Shown here: piece after piece, positions 1 to 8,813 of the stretch
How the letters are laid out: each line of letters opens with the position of its first letter
Numbering within the stretch: the stretch's first letter is position 1
Assembly: GCA_016937255.1 (NCBI GenBank)
Contig: JAFGWG010000105.1
Span: 1 to 55,846 of the forward strand
Length of the DNA stretch: 55,846 nucleotides
DNA from: Bacteroidales bacterium
GTDB lineage: Bacteria; Bacteroidota; Bacteroidia; Bacteroidales; DTU049
Reading direction: 5' to 3'
The notes under the pieces: generated by a model
What the model saw: the letters and a program-made list of their open reading frames with translations, nothing else
Told to the model about the DNA's origin: nothing
Database searches by the model: none
Made by a program: the position numbers and the translations under genes

Positions 1-1
1 C

Positions 2-37
2 AAAATATTATATACAATTAATTTAAAATATTATATA
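2..37. repeat. 13-bp direct repeat upstream of the first gene pair
   Basis: The 13-mer aaaatattatata occurs at 2-14 and again at 25-37, a spacing of 23 bp. The second copy runs into the -7 promoter box at 34-41. Two AT-rich copies about two helical turns apart could be an operator for the downstream HTH protein, since such regulators often repress their own unit. The sequence is low complexity, so chance is possible. Confidence 0.35.
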
Positions 38-41
38 TTTG
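34..41 (+). promoter_or_regulatory. Bacteroidota -7 box TATATTTG
   Basis: TATATTTG matches the Bacteroidota -7 consensus TAnnTTTG and lies about 70 bp before the ATG at 113. No good -33 TTTG is visible at the expected distance, so only the -7 element is supported. Confidence 0.45.
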
Positions 42-112
42 CATTGTAAAAAAATACTCCTGTTGGCGCAGAAGTATTTATAATATATCGGCTGCAACCG
101 ATTAATTTAATA

Positions 113-739
113 ATGATAATAATGACAAAATTAAAAGAAAAAAGTGAAAATGCAATGGTCAAAAGACGTTTAGCTTCAGAAGAAGGTTGTCTTATTGATC
201 TGGAAGTTGAGCTTCCACAATTTTTCAAAGCTTTTGAAGAAGCATGTGAAAATTATAATATTGAAGTAGTATTAACTCCTCCTGAAGCAAGATGTCGGGG
301 TTATGAAGCTTCATTGTTTAATTCCAAATTGATACAAAGCATACAAAAGTATTTTCCATTAAATTGGAAATATGGAAAGTATAAAAGATTCATTCTTAAT
401 ACCAGTGGTTACCTGGTACTATTTAAAAAGCTTAATAGTAAAGGAATGCCAATGAATATTAGAACGAAAGTTGTTGAGTCAATAAACAGTCAATTGATGG
501 GGTCTTTATTTGAAGATTCAGGATATGTCGAAGATCCGATTTTGTATTTTGGTTACAAAAAAGATCGCTTAGGAAATATTCATCAGCCACAATTGGTTTA
601 TGTAGATGAAAATCAGATTAAATGGACAATTGAAGAAAAAGATATTGTTCAGCAAAGAACCGTAGCATTGGAAAAAGCTTCAGATACAGTAGCCACTCCA
701 AAGCTTCGTAAAACTATGAAGAAAGCTGTAAATGAATAA
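113..739 (+). CDS. Hypothetical protein, possible toxin partner of the HTH-ImmA protein
   Basis: This is a soluble 208-residue protein with no signal peptide or membrane segment; I do not recognise a domain. Residues 38-75 and 130-180 look like mixed alpha/beta sequence, with a conserved-looking segment around residues 145-178 (YFGYKKDRLGNI, later IKWTIE), and the C-terminus is basic. A second ATG at 122 is equally possible as start. It lies 58 bp upstream of an HTH plus ImmA/IrrE-peptidase gene on the same strand, so the two are probably cotranscribed. Known systems with an XRE-COG2856 antitoxin and a small unrelated partner (for example RosmerTA-type pairs) have this layout; assigning it as a toxin is inference from position only. 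Confidence 0.8.
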   Translation: MIIMTKLKEKSENAMVKRRLASEEGCLIDLEVELPQFFKAFEEACENYNIEVVLTPPEARCRGYEASLFNSKLIQSIQKYFPLNWKYGKYKRFILNTSGYLVLFKKLNSKGMPMNIRTKVVESINSQLMGSLFEDSGYVEDPILYFGYKKDRLGNIHQPQLVYVDENQIKWTIEEKDIVQQRTVALEKASDTVATPKLRKTMKKAVNE

Positions 740-797
740 ATAATAGGGTTGCAGCTGCTATTCTTTACAGAATTAACCAAATTATAAATCAAGTGAG

Positions 798-1871
798 ATG
801 GAAATAAATTTCAAACAGTTGACCTTTGCAAGAGAATATCGGGGATATTCTCAAACGGAGCTAGCAAAAAACATTTCTGGTTTATCTCAGTCTAATCTTT
901 CAAAATTTGAAAAAGGAATAAGCACTATATCTGATGAGTTATTAGAAAGAATAATTAGTTTTTTAGATTTCCCTGTGGGATTCTTTAATAAAAACATATC
1001 AAATGCTGTAGAGAATCCTCACTATAGAAAACGTTCAACAATAAGTAAAAAGGTCGTCACAGATATTGAATCACGCATTAAAATTGTTGGTTATTTAGTT
1101 GACCAAATGACAGAATCAATAGAATGGCCAGACTTTAATTTGAACACTTTAGATATTGAAGAAGGGTATTCTGTTGAAAATATCGCAAAACATACAAGAA
1201 AAACTCTAGGTCTGAAACCAGGAGAACCTGTGAAAAATATTTTTCAACTACTCGAAAAGCATGGAATATTAATTGTTGAATTGGACAATGTTGTTGAAAA
1301 ATTTGATGGAGCTTCGATTAAATCAGATGATGGTACTCCAATCATTATTATCAACAAAAAATTTTCGAATGATCGGAAACGGTTTACGATTGCACATGAG
1401 TTAGGGCATTTGATAATGCATGTATTAGGAGGATTTCCTATCCCTGACCATAGAGACAATAAGATTCGAGAAAGAGAAGCTGACTCATTCGCTTCTGAAT
1501 TTTTAATGCCCTCGAGTGAAATAAAAAAATCTTTATATGGAGTAAAGCTTTCGTCTTTAGCTGAACTTAAAAGGTATTGGCTAACATCTATGGCTTCAAT
1601 ATTAAGAAGAGCTTATGATTTAGGCTGTATAGATAAAGATCGTTATACTTATCTAAATATTGAAATGAGTCGGCAAGGTTTAAAAAAGGACGAAGGACTA
1701 AATGTAATTATTGACAGCCCAACCTTGTTTCACTCTGGATACAAAATGCATAAAGAGGATTTAGAATATTCAGATTCTGAATTAAGTGAAGCTTTCAGTC
1801 TACCTTTAGATATTATAAATGATTTTTGCAATCCAAAACCAACCAGAGGAAGAATGAGAGTTCTGGTATAA
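798..1871 (+). CDS. XRE-family HTH regulator fused to ImmA/IrrE metallopeptidase
   Basis: Residues about 5-60 form an HTH_3 domain (motif YSQTELAK, then LSQSNLSKFEKG). Residues about 160-260 carry the ImmA/IrrE (COG2856) zinc peptidase: HELGH at residues 200-204 and a downstream Glu in REREADSFASEF give the expected zinc ligands. The family regulates mobile elements by cleaving repressors, or acts as antitoxin in XRE-COG2856 pairs. The 357-aa length is normal for the fused form. It follows the 208-aa gene closely and is convergent with the lysis genes of the viral element, separated by a shared terminator. It could be a passenger defence module beside the element rather than its lysogeny switch; the sequence does not decide between these. 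Confidence 0.92.
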   Translation: MEINFKQLTFAREYRGYSQTELAKNISGLSQSNLSKFEKGISTISDELLERIISFLDFPVGFFNKNISNAVENPHYRKRSTISKKVVTDIESRIKIVGYLVDQMTESIEWPDFNLNTLDIEEGYSVENIAKHTRKTLGLKPGEPVKNIFQLLEKHGILIVELDNVVEKFDGASIKSDDGTPIIIINKKFSNDRKRFTIAHELGHLIMHVLGGFPIPDHRDNKIREREADSFASEFLMPSSEIKKSLYGVKLSSLAELKRYWLTSMASILRRAYDLGCIDKDRYTYLNIEMSRQGLKKDEGLNVIIDSPTLFHSGYKMHKEDLEYSDSELSEAFSLPLDIINDFCNPKPTRGRMRVLV

Positions 1872-1891
1872 TATTTTCATTAAAAAAATTG

Positions 1892-1926
1892 AAGCCCAAA
1901 ACATTTTATGCTTTGGGCTTTTTTAT
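1892..1926. terminator. Bidirectional rho-independent terminator
   Basis: AAGCCCAAA (1892-1900) pairs with TTTGGGCTT (1912-1920), the stem continuing inward with CAT/ATG, followed by a T run on the plus strand and preceded by an A run. It sits between the convergent ImmA/IrrE gene and GH108 gene and can serve both. Confidence 0.85.
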
Positions 1927-1937
1927 TAAAATTGGTA

Positions 1938-1950
1938 ACAAACCGTTTGT
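1938..1950. repeat. Short perfect dyad next to the GH108 stop codon
   Basis: ACAAAC and GTTTGT flank a single C, giving a 13-bp dyad immediately after the muramidase stop codon. Together with TTAAAATTG just to its left it resembles a sequence at 23058-23078 on the other side of the element; see findings. It is too short to assign a function. Confidence 0.3.
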
Positions 1951-2508
1951 CTAAAAAATTATCCCCTCAATCCTTTTCAACCATCCCTTTAAAAACTTCT
2001 CATTCTGACCTTTCTTTGAAATGGCGATATAGAAATCTATCCGTGCTTGTTTTATGGCAGTAAAAAGCAAGTGAGGGTCGCATGAATCAATTGCAGCAAG
2101 GGTCTTGTTCCCGATAATGCCGTCAACAATAAGATGATGCCCAAAGTCGCTGTTAAGAACTCTTTGAACGCCTTTGCTTCCATACCGACCGCTGTTTACG
2201 CACCAGTCAAATATAATCTCCTGCAACGCCCCGTGGTTTATGGATTCTATGCGGTTCGTATGGTAAAATGTATGTCTGTAAAAGACTTTGACCAGTTCAT
2301 ATAATTCTGAAATGTTTAAGTTTTGGTTATGGCGTATTTTCCCATGTTCAGCTTTGTAAGCATCAATTATTTTCCAGCCTCTCCAGGTTGGATGCAGGTT
2401 TCTGGCTACCCCAATATACGTTTCGCCTCCCCTGTCTCCTTCAACATTGGCATAAAAACCTTCATGCTTTATCACTCCTTCAAATAATTCATCAAATGTC
2501 TTTTGCAT
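1951..2508 (-). CDS. Endolysin, GH108 N-acetylmuramidase
   Basis: The 185-aa product has the GH108 catalytic domain at residues about 6-100, with the signature HEGFY (catalytic Glu16) followed by GGETYIGVA. A C-terminal PG_binding_3 domain (residues about 108-180, including VQRVLN and VDGIIGNKTLAAI) binds peptidoglycan. The enzyme hydrolyses the glycan backbone of murein and is the usual endolysin of Bacteroidota phages. There is no signal peptide, so release would depend on the adjacent holin-like protein. Its start overlaps that gene by 17 bp, and it is the last gene of the long minus-strand operon, ending before a terminator. Size and order are normal for a lysis gene. Confidence 0.93.
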   Translation of the reverse strand: MQKTFDELFEGVIKHEGFYANVEGDRGGETYIGVARNLHPTWRGWKIIDAYKAEHGKIRHNQNLNISELYELVKVFYRHTFYHTNRIESINHGALQEIIFDWCVNSGRYGSKGVQRVLNSDFGHHLIVDGIIGNKTLAAIDSCDPHLLFTAIKQARIDFYIAISKKGQNEKFLKGWLKRIEGIIF

Positions 2509-2935
2509 TTTTCTTTCGTTTTAGATTTACACTGTTTACTCCTGAAATTGCACCGCCGAAAAGGAAGTCTATGATTGTGCTTAGTTTGGTGGATATACCG
2601 CCATTGATACTGCTTACAAATGCAATCTGCCAGTCTTCGAGCTGAATCTTCTGGAAAATGAAATAGTTCAGCATTATGTATGTCAGTCCGCACCACGCAA
2701 CCAGAAAGAATATGGCAAATATTTTCTGCAGCCAGCTGTCCTGCTGATACATTTCCCGAGCAGAGCCTCTGTCTGCAACAGCCATTTTGAAAAGCTCCAT
2801 TTTCCCCTGGAGCTTTTCTTCCTGTGTAGTGAATATTTCATCAATGAGCTTTGTCCCTTCTTTCAGAGTTGCGGCTGTACCTGTATTGAATAATTTCTTC
2901 AATATTTTCATGTACTCTATAGTTTGTTCAGGCAT
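2492..2935 (-). CDS. Holin-like membrane protein
   Basis: The 147-aa protein has a cytosolic N-terminal helical part (residues 1-65), a hydrophobic segment at about 68-92 (LQKIFAIFFLVAWCGLTYIM), and a second, weaker one at about 103-130 ending in DFLFGGAISG. It is basic at the extreme C-terminus. Such proteins directly upstream of GH108 enzymes in Bacteroidota phages act as holins that let the endolysin reach the periplasm. The assignment rests on topology and position; no lysis activity can be read from sequence. It overlaps the endolysin gene by 17 bp, which suggests translational coupling. Confidence 0.75.
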   Translation of the reverse strand: MPEQTIEYMKILKKLFNTGTAATLKEGTKLIDEIFTTQEEKLQGKMELFKMAVADRGSAREMYQQDSWLQKIFAIFFLVAWCGLTYIMLNYFIFQKIQLEDWQIAFVSSINGGISTKLSTIIDFLFGGAISGVNSVNLKRKKNAKDI

Positions 2936-2941
2936 TGCCTG

Positions 2942-3283
2942 TTAATTTTTCTCTACGAATTTCAGTATCGTATCAAGCTTTTCATTGAGCTGTTTTATGG
3001 TCTGGTGGAACAGTTCCTTGCTCACATAAATCTCTTTTGAGCTGTCCCGTAAATCGGAAATCCGTTTGTGCAGAACTGCGAATTTATTCTCGCACGAATC
3101 CAGCTCCTTAGTCAGATGCTGAATGTCCTTTTCAAGCAGGTCGGTTTTTGCATCAACTGTTTCCTTTGTAGCATTTTTAGAAATAGCGTTTCGGATGATA
3201 ACGAGCAGAATCCCAACTGCCAGCGATCCGGTTGAGCCTACTGCTATCCAGAATAATTTTAACATCGTCTCTTCCATGTTCAA
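2942..3283 (-). CDS. Membrane-anchored coiled-coil protein, spanin-like
   Basis: The 113-aa product has one N-terminal membrane segment (residues about 8-32) followed by a long charged heptad-rich helix (residues 40-110). This is the layout of an inner-membrane spanin subunit or a holin accessory protein. It is six bases upstream of the holin-like gene in the lysis cassette. No outer-membrane lipoprotein partner with a lipobox is visible nearby, so the spanin call is tentative. The start could be the first ATG or the third codon. Confidence 0.65.
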   Translation of the reverse strand: MNMEETMLKLFWIAVGSTGSLAVGILLVIIRNAISKNATKETVDAKTDLLEKDIQHLTKELDSCENKFAVLHKRISDLRDSSKEIYVSKELFHQTIKQLNEKLDTILKFVEKN

Positions 3284-3300
3284 TCAATACATTTAGTCCG

Positions 3301-3906
3301 TTAGAAAATTTTAACCGTTTCTGAGCTTCCTCCCGGAAAGCGGTTTTTCTCCATTGTCGCACACCTGTTCTCGATATGCATGATAGCATCGACATCATGC
3401 TCCCAGTCCGTTCCGCCTTTCGATGTCCCGTCACGGTTTGCCTTGAAGACGAGAATGAAAGATGTGTCGGGAAACTGTCTTTTGAGAACTTTAAACTCTT
3501 CTGGTTTCATGCCAACAGTCTGCGTGCTGTCCAAAAACACTGCATTATACCCCTTGAACTGTGCAGGGTCATAGTTCTCCACAAAGTCAATTGGGCTATT
3601 TATTTGCAACCGCAATAGCTTTTCCTGAAGCGAGCCTTTTATACCTTCTTCATTGGATACATACAGCACTTTCAGACCGCATTTTACCAGAAGGTCAGCA
3701 AGCAGCATTGCCACAGAACTTTTTCCGTGAAACCGCTGACCGTAGATCATCAGGTAAAAAGGGATATATGGTTTGCCGAGCAGCTTTGCGAACTTGCCAC
3801 GCAGGGTAAGCGTAGAAAATTTCATCTTCGCCAGTTCATGTGCAGATACAACCTTATTCGGGTCAACCGTTGCTGTTTTTGTCATTATTGAATTTCCAGC
3901 CCTCAT
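3301..3906 (-). CDS. RecA-fold P-loop ATPase, replication or packaging candidate
   Basis: The 201-aa product has a Walker A motif GQRFHGKSS at residues about 54-62 and a Walker B-like strand NAVFLDST at about 124-131, with an intervening VLYVSNEEG segment typical of the RecA/RadA/DnaB-like group. It has no zinc finger, Lon or helicase N-terminal domain and is about the size of single-domain packaging ATPases of tailless viruses such as PRD1 P9, although P9 belongs to the HerA/FtsK branch. Two roles remain open: helping replication or powering genome packaging. It is the only small ATPase in the element. Start could also be MTKTATV, seven residues in. Confidence 0.75.
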   Translation of the reverse strand: MRAGNSIMTKTATVDPNKVVSAHELAKMKFSTLTLRGKFAKLLGKPYIPFYLMIYGQRFHGKSSVAMLLADLLVKCGLKVLYVSNEEGIKGSLQEKLLRLQINSPIDFVENYDPAQFKGYNAVFLDSTQTVGMKPEEFKVLKRQFPDTSFILVFKANRDGTSKGGTDWEHDVDAIMHIENRCATMEKNRFPGGSSETVKIF

Positions 3907-3944
3907 ATCAGAGCCACTACTTATGGGCTTTTGAGCAGTGGCAT

Positions 3945-4868
3945 TTACTTTCCCAGCCCAGAAATGCCCTGTAATCCTTTTAACTGGACATTGGTGATAA
4001 GCAACTTATCGCTTTCCAGATAATCATTCAGGTGTTTCTGAACATTCTTGACCTGTTCATATTCCTTATCTGACCGTTTCACCTTGCCATTTTTCAATGA
4101 ATTGGTTATGCTTGTCAAAAGCCTCTGTGCTTTGGCTTTTGTAATATTTCCGTACAGATTTATGAAACGCTTAATCAATCCCACAGCTGGTGTAACCCCA
4201 TAGCTGTCAACGATTCCTTTCAGTTTCTTGTATGATGAATCAGGTACTTCAAATGTGCAAGTGCCATTCATTTCCCTGTAGGTTTTTATCAGATCATTGC
4301 TGATGGTTTTGATTTCACCTGCATATCTGCTCGTTTTTCGGATGGTCTTTTCCGTTGCAGCTTTCTGGATAACCTTATACAGAAGCGACACTTGACGCTC
4401 TGAAACTTTCTTGCCATGAAAATTGAGATAGCGTTTAATAATCTTAATTTCTAATGGCATCAGGTCAACTTCATGGGGCTTTCGTTTTGCCGTTTTCTTT
4501 GCTGGTGTTTTAGCAGATGCAGCTGGTTCCGGCTTCTTTTTCGGAGCTTGTTTTGACTTGGCAGAGGGCTTTTCTTTCTGCTTTGTGCTCTCCCGGTATT
4601 CTTTCAATGCAGCTTTGTACTGGCCCGATTCCTTATCCAGAATATTCAACGGATGCCTGTCCGGCAGGTCAGGGAAACGCTTTGAATTGAGATATGGCTC
4701 GACAATCTTGAAATGGTTATCAAGCATCTCCTTTATATCCTTGTCTTCGTTATAGAAATCGGCAAATGAATCAAATTCCTTGTGAGCTTCCTGCGCTGCA
4801 TCGGGCAGTTCCTTGAAATCAATATCCTTCGTTGCCTCCCTGTAGTTTTTTACTGTCAGTTTCATCAT
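3945..4868 (-). CDS. Lysine/alanine/proline-rich protein ending in SGLGK
   Basis: The 307-aa soluble protein has an acidic N-terminal region (1-90), a very basic K/P/A-rich linker at about 95-135 resembling histone H1 tails, and a C-terminal half of helical segments (140-290). I do not recognise a named domain. The basic linker suggests nucleic acid binding. Its C-terminus ends in LKGLQGISGLGK, a Gly-Leu-Gly motif shared with the putative structural proteins. It lies between the helicase gene (27 bp) and the small ATPase (38 bp). A role in genome condensation or as a processed core protein is inference. Confidence 0.75.
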   Translation of the reverse strand: MMKLTVKNYREATKDIDFKELPDAAQEAHKEFDSFADFYNEDKDIKEMLDNHFKIVEPYLNSKRFPDLPDRHPLNILDKESGQYKAALKEYRESTKQKEKPSAKSKQAPKKKPEPAASAKTPAKKTAKRKPHEVDLMPLEIKIIKRYLNFHGKKVSERQVSLLYKVIQKAATEKTIRKTSRYAGEIKTISNDLIKTYREMNGTCTFEVPDSSYKKLKGIVDSYGVTPAVGLIKRFINLYGNITKAKAQRLLTSITNSLKNGKVKRSDKEYEQVKNVQKHLNDYLESDKLLITNVQLKGLQGISGLGK

Positions 4869-4895
4869 ATTGTATTTTATAGTTATCAGTTGGAA

Positions 4896-7800
4896 TTACA
4901 ACCCTGCTACTGCTTTGAGCTGTTTCTGCTTAATGAGGATTGCCTTTGCACGGAGCTTCACAAGTTTCAGATGTTTTGCCTTGTCAAGATTTACCGCTTT
5001 GCCTTTGGGTATGGACTGCTTCTGCTTTGCCAGACGTTTCGGGAAATCACGTTTATCTGCCTCAAACATTTTCATAGCTTCTTGAGTAAGGCTGTCGGCA
5101 GATGAACTTCTGTCTGTCCCTTTCTCAATATATTCATTGAAATAGTTCCGTGGAATTTTCACCGATAGGCTGAATCGGTCGCCAAGGAGCTGGATGAGCT
5201 TCGGCATTTTCGTTTCAGCTACAGAAGCCCTCATATTGCCCGAAACCATTTCAAACCCGTCACGGCTGTTCATGCAGAGGGAAATCACGTCCTTATCTGT
5301 ATAGATGGGGATATGCTGTTTCTTCTTTGGCATGATGACACGGAACGTATCATCAAAATGGCGGCCGATGCTGATTCCGTTCTCAGTGGCAATGGAGGAA
5401 CCAGAACGCAGGCTCATAATATGCTTTTGCAGCTTTGCAATCGGGGCAACGACATAATTATCAGCTTTATTGTCGCTGCTGTCAGGCGACCATGCCTCGC
5501 TCATCAAGATACCTTTCTTGACACCTTTGCCTTTGGTTGTGAAGCTCACCAGCTTGCCGGGGAAATCAGCCGACCCCTGCAAGATATTCCCTGTAACGAT
5601 ATAGCGAACCTGCCTGTCAAGGGAAAAATCCTTTATCGCTTCATCCCAGCGGTCAATCAGGCTCTCTTTTTGTGATGCTGTAAGCTGAAAGCTCCGTGCC
5701 TGAATGCGTTCAATTTCCTTTGCCGTATCTCCCGAAGCTGGAAGGACAATGTATTTTCTGCTGTCAGCTATTGCAAAGCGGAGCTTCACAGCCGATGGTG
5801 CATAAGGGTTTCTCCGTTTCGAGTTTATGTCGAATCCCAAGAAGATGCAGTATGAATTGCTTGAACTGTCAGTTTCAAAGCTCAGTGCAGGATAGAAATA
5901 TCCGTGACCGACCTTGAAGAATTTGAAGAAGCCATTCAGATAGTTTTTCCTGTTTTCGCTCTGCGTCCTGGTCTTTGCTATATCCGCTGTTTTTGCTTCC
6001 TGAATTTCTTCTGTGCGTTCAGCAACATAGTCTTTCTGACCAGCCTTGTCGTAAACAGGAATTTTCTGATAGCCTTTTTCTTCGGTGATTCCGTCCAGAA
6101 GCTCCTTGTATTTTACCTCCAATGCTTTCAGATCGGCTGAGAGCTTATCCTGAACATACTTTTCGTGAGCCGAGACTATTTCTTCAGAAATAGCATCAGA
6201 CTGTTTTTTATCAAGAGACTTTTCTACAAGCTTTGACAGTTCAGCTTTGCCATACGGTTTTTTGAGTACGTTGCATTCGCATTTTTCCAGATAAGTATCG
6301 TTGCCGAATACAGAACGCCCTCCTTTGCCTGCAATTACGACACGCTTTTCTAGCGATTCTGCTTTCAAATCCAGAATCTCTACTTCAAGGTCATACTCAT
6401 CAGCCTGTTTCAGGTATTCCACATAGTCATTGTACCGCTCGATAACTTCGGAATAGAATTTCTCCTGTTCCTTGACCGAAAGCACAGCCACACGCCCAGT
6501 CACTTTTGAAGCATCGCCTTCCGATGCTGTTTCATCACTGTCTTTCCCCTCAAATTTGAGAGGGTTGTCCAGTGATTTGTTCAGCTCAGGGTTTTCAAGC
6601 ATATACTGGCGGACAACCTTGTCTCCGTACTTATTCAGAAAGTCATCCGATTCAAGCTGGCTCTTGCTGTTCTTCTGGTTGGAAGTCGTATTTGCATCCA
6701 ATGATTTCAGCTTCTTTTTGAGCATCATCATAAACCGCTTCTGTGCAGGGATGGATGAGATAATGTAGTCGTAGATCGGTTTCATTATCTGGCCAGTCCT
6801 GTTGATACGCCCACGTTTCTGAATCTCGGTATTGATGTTCAGTTCAGGCTGCAGTATAACCATTACCCTCTGCTTCACCTTTTCGGCTGGCACCTTATCA
6901 GTGACAACCGCATGTGCCGATGCACCTGTTGAACCGCTCTGGTTAATCAGCAGGCAGTCAATTTCATTGTCATTGAACTGGCGGAACAGGTCTGCGGTAT
7001 TTTCCTTTTTACGGCTCATCACCAATGCCGAGGTATTTTTGGAGCTGGTTGATTTATACTGAACACAGAGTTTCCTCCCTGTAACTTCGCCACAGGAATA
7101 ACCAGCATCCTTTATCTTCTGAATAATCAGATCAAGCGGGCTGATTGTAATGCCAGTTGAAGCCTGTTCAATCCTTCTCAGAATATCACGGTATGCAAGC
7201 TGGGCTTCCTCTGACAGATCAGCAATATTGAACTGCTTGCCCTGAGATTCCCCGTCAATATCCTTTTCCGTATAGCGTAAAACCGAATCCAGCCCCTTTT
7301 CCAATACCGTTGAGAAATCACCGTTTATCACATCTTCGGGTTTTGCCATTCCCTCTAAAAAGCTCCCCATTGTAGAGGCAAAGGCGATAATCGGTTTCTT
7401 CCCCTCTTTCAGCCTGTTTATCGCATGGTCGGCAACATCAGAAGCATTCAGGCTGAACAGCAGTTGGTTTATGACATTGAAGACCTTGGAAAAGTAAGGG
7501 ATATTGTCAACCCCTGCTTTCTCTGTTCCTTTTCGGGTTTCAACCTCCTTGCTTTCCCCAGCCGCAATCTTGTCCAGCTGTTCAACCTGTTTGTTAATGT
7601 GCTTCTCCTGAAATCCGATAATGTCACGGATTATGGCGGTTATCTTATCGGCAATATCAGCCTGCTCTTTTGCTTTTTCTTTCAGCTCGATGTAATTGAC
7701 TTCGACCCCTTCAAATGAACGCTCACGCCTTATCATCTGCCCCTCAGAAACCAGCTGGGCTGCCAAAACTTCCTGCAAAGCAACACCGCCTTTCGTAATC

Positions 7801-8813
7801 GCCTCAACCAAATCCTCCTTGCTCATATTGGCATCGCTCATTGATGTTTTCTGTGCATAAATGGGCATATTGTCGGGGCGTTTTGCAAAAGTTGCAGAAA
7901 GGAAGCAAACGCCTTTTGTCTGCCGCAGGACTCCCTGCATAAACTCGCCAGTGTTTGAGCTTCCCGAAGCGTTATGGGCTTCGTCCATGATTATTATATT
8001 GCCATTGGATGCGGAATTCAAGAACACCTGCTTTGCTGGCTTCTTCGGCTGGTTGAACTGCGAATAGGTGGCACAGACGAAATTGTAACTGCTGGGTATT
8101 TCCCTGCTTTTAATAATCCGTTCCTGTGTCGGTTTTTCGGGGGCTGTATAAACTATCTCACCGCTTTTGTCCTTTATGTTAGTCTTGCTTTCCTTGGTAT
8201 TCACAATGAACGGAACCAGTGCGGAGCTTCCAATATCAGACAAATCACGGTAGAGGTCGGTAAACAGGTTCGGTTTCTCTGACAAGAACACCGGCTGCAG
8301 TCCGCTTTTTACTCCATAGCGTATCAGTGCGGCAGCGGTTCTTCCTTTGCCGATACCCGTCTGGTCACCGACAATAATTCCCTGCCGACGCTTCTCAATA
8401 TTGTAAATTGCCAGAGAAACAGCATCAATCTGTTCGCATGAAAGTGATTTTACAAGCTCATCATTGCTGTAATCGAGTTTCTCTGCAACATAGTCAAACA
8501 GGGGCATCCCGATACTTTTCTTAACTTTCCGGATAGCTATGTGCATTTCATGCCCCATTGATTCAGGCACGGTTGTATCCAGGATAAAACCTTTCTCTGC
8601 TGTTGGAATATATGCCATGCCCAGCCCTTTATGACCGAACATCCCCTGCAAATATTCATGCTCGTTCTGAGCCAGCTTTTTGGTGCGGACAAAACTTTTG
8701 CTGTTCGCAGTTTTGAAGCCAAGTTCGATCAGCCTTGCCGATATATGTTCAGGGGGAACAGTACCGAATGTTATGGCAATACTGCTTCTGCATATTTTAA
8801 TATCTGATTTCAT
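4896..8813 (-). CDS. Strawberry-notch type SF2 helicase (DarB-like)
   Basis: The 1305-aa protein has the strawberry-notch AAA_34 helicase domain: Walker A GDQTGIGKGR near residue 150, DEAH near 275 followed by the SAT motif. The C-terminal helicase domain follows at about 450-720, with the arginine-finger region QKRGRINRTGQ near 666. The remaining 550 residues are charged and unassigned. Phage P1 DarB combines an N6-adenine methylase and this helicase in one large protein that is packaged in the head and protects incoming DNA from type I restriction; here the methylases are separate genes just upstream. Residues 1287-1298 form a basic motif shared with the C-termini of both methylases. The start overlaps the upstream gene by 17 bp. 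Confidence 0.9.
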   Translation of the reverse strand: MKSDIKICRSSIAITFGTVPPEHISARLIELGFKTANSKSFVRTKKLAQNEHEYLQGMFGHKGLGMAYIPTAEKGFILDTTVPESMGHEMHIAIRKVKKSIGMPLFDYVAEKLDYSNDELVKSLSCEQIDAVSLAIYNIEKRRQGIIVGDQTGIGKGRTAAALIRYGVKSGLQPVFLSEKPNLFTDLYRDLSDIGSSALVPFIVNTKESKTNIKDKSGEIVYTAPEKPTQERIIKSREIPSSYNFVCATYSQFNQPKKPAKQVFLNSASNGNIIIMDEAHNASGSSNTGEFMQGVLRQTKGVCFLSATFAKRPDNMPIYAQKTSMSDANMSKEDLVEAITKGGVALQEVLAAQLVSEGQMIRRERSFEGVEVNYIELKEKAKEQADIADKITAIIRDIIGFQEKHINKQVEQLDKIAAGESKEVETRKGTEKAGVDNIPYFSKVFNVINQLLFSLNASDVADHAINRLKEGKKPIIAFASTMGSFLEGMAKPEDVINGDFSTVLEKGLDSVLRYTEKDIDGESQGKQFNIADLSEEAQLAYRDILRRIEQASTGITISPLDLIIQKIKDAGYSCGEVTGRKLCVQYKSTSSKNTSALVMSRKKENTADLFRQFNDNEIDCLLINQSGSTGASAHAVVTDKVPAEKVKQRVMVILQPELNINTEIQKRGRINRTGQIMKPIYDYIISSIPAQKRFMMMLKKKLKSLDANTTSNQKNSKSQLESDDFLNKYGDKVVRQYMLENPELNKSLDNPLKFEGKDSDETASEGDASKVTGRVAVLSVKEQEKFYSEVIERYNDYVEYLKQADEYDLEVEILDLKAESLEKRVVIAGKGGRSVFGNDTYLEKCECNVLKKPYGKAELSKLVEKSLDKKQSDAISEEIVSAHEKYVQDKLSADLKALEVKYKELLDGITEEKGYQKIPVYDKAGQKDYVAERTEEIQEAKTADIAKTRTQSENRKNYLNGFFKFFKVGHGYFYPALSFETDSSSNSYCIFLGFDINSKRRNPYAPSAVKLRFAIADSRKYIVLPASGDTAKEIERIQARSFQLTASQKESLIDRWDEAIKDFSLDRQVRYIVTGNILQGSADFPGKLVSFTTKGKGVKKGILMSEAWSPDSSDNKADNYVVAPIAKLQKHIMSLRSGSSIATENGISIGRHFDDTFRVIMPKKKQHIPIYTDKDVISLCMNSRDGFEMVSGNMRASVAETKMPKLIQLLGDRFSLSVKIPRNYFNEYIEKGTDRSSSADSLTQEAMKMFEADKRDFPKRLAKQKQSIPKGKAVNLDKAKHLKLVKLRAKAILIKQKQLKAVAGL

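Noticed and set aside
2388-2645. Plus-strand frames inside the minus operon (also at 4782, 5313, 7425 and others)
   Set aside because: They are antisense shadows of well-supported genes and have no domain sense.
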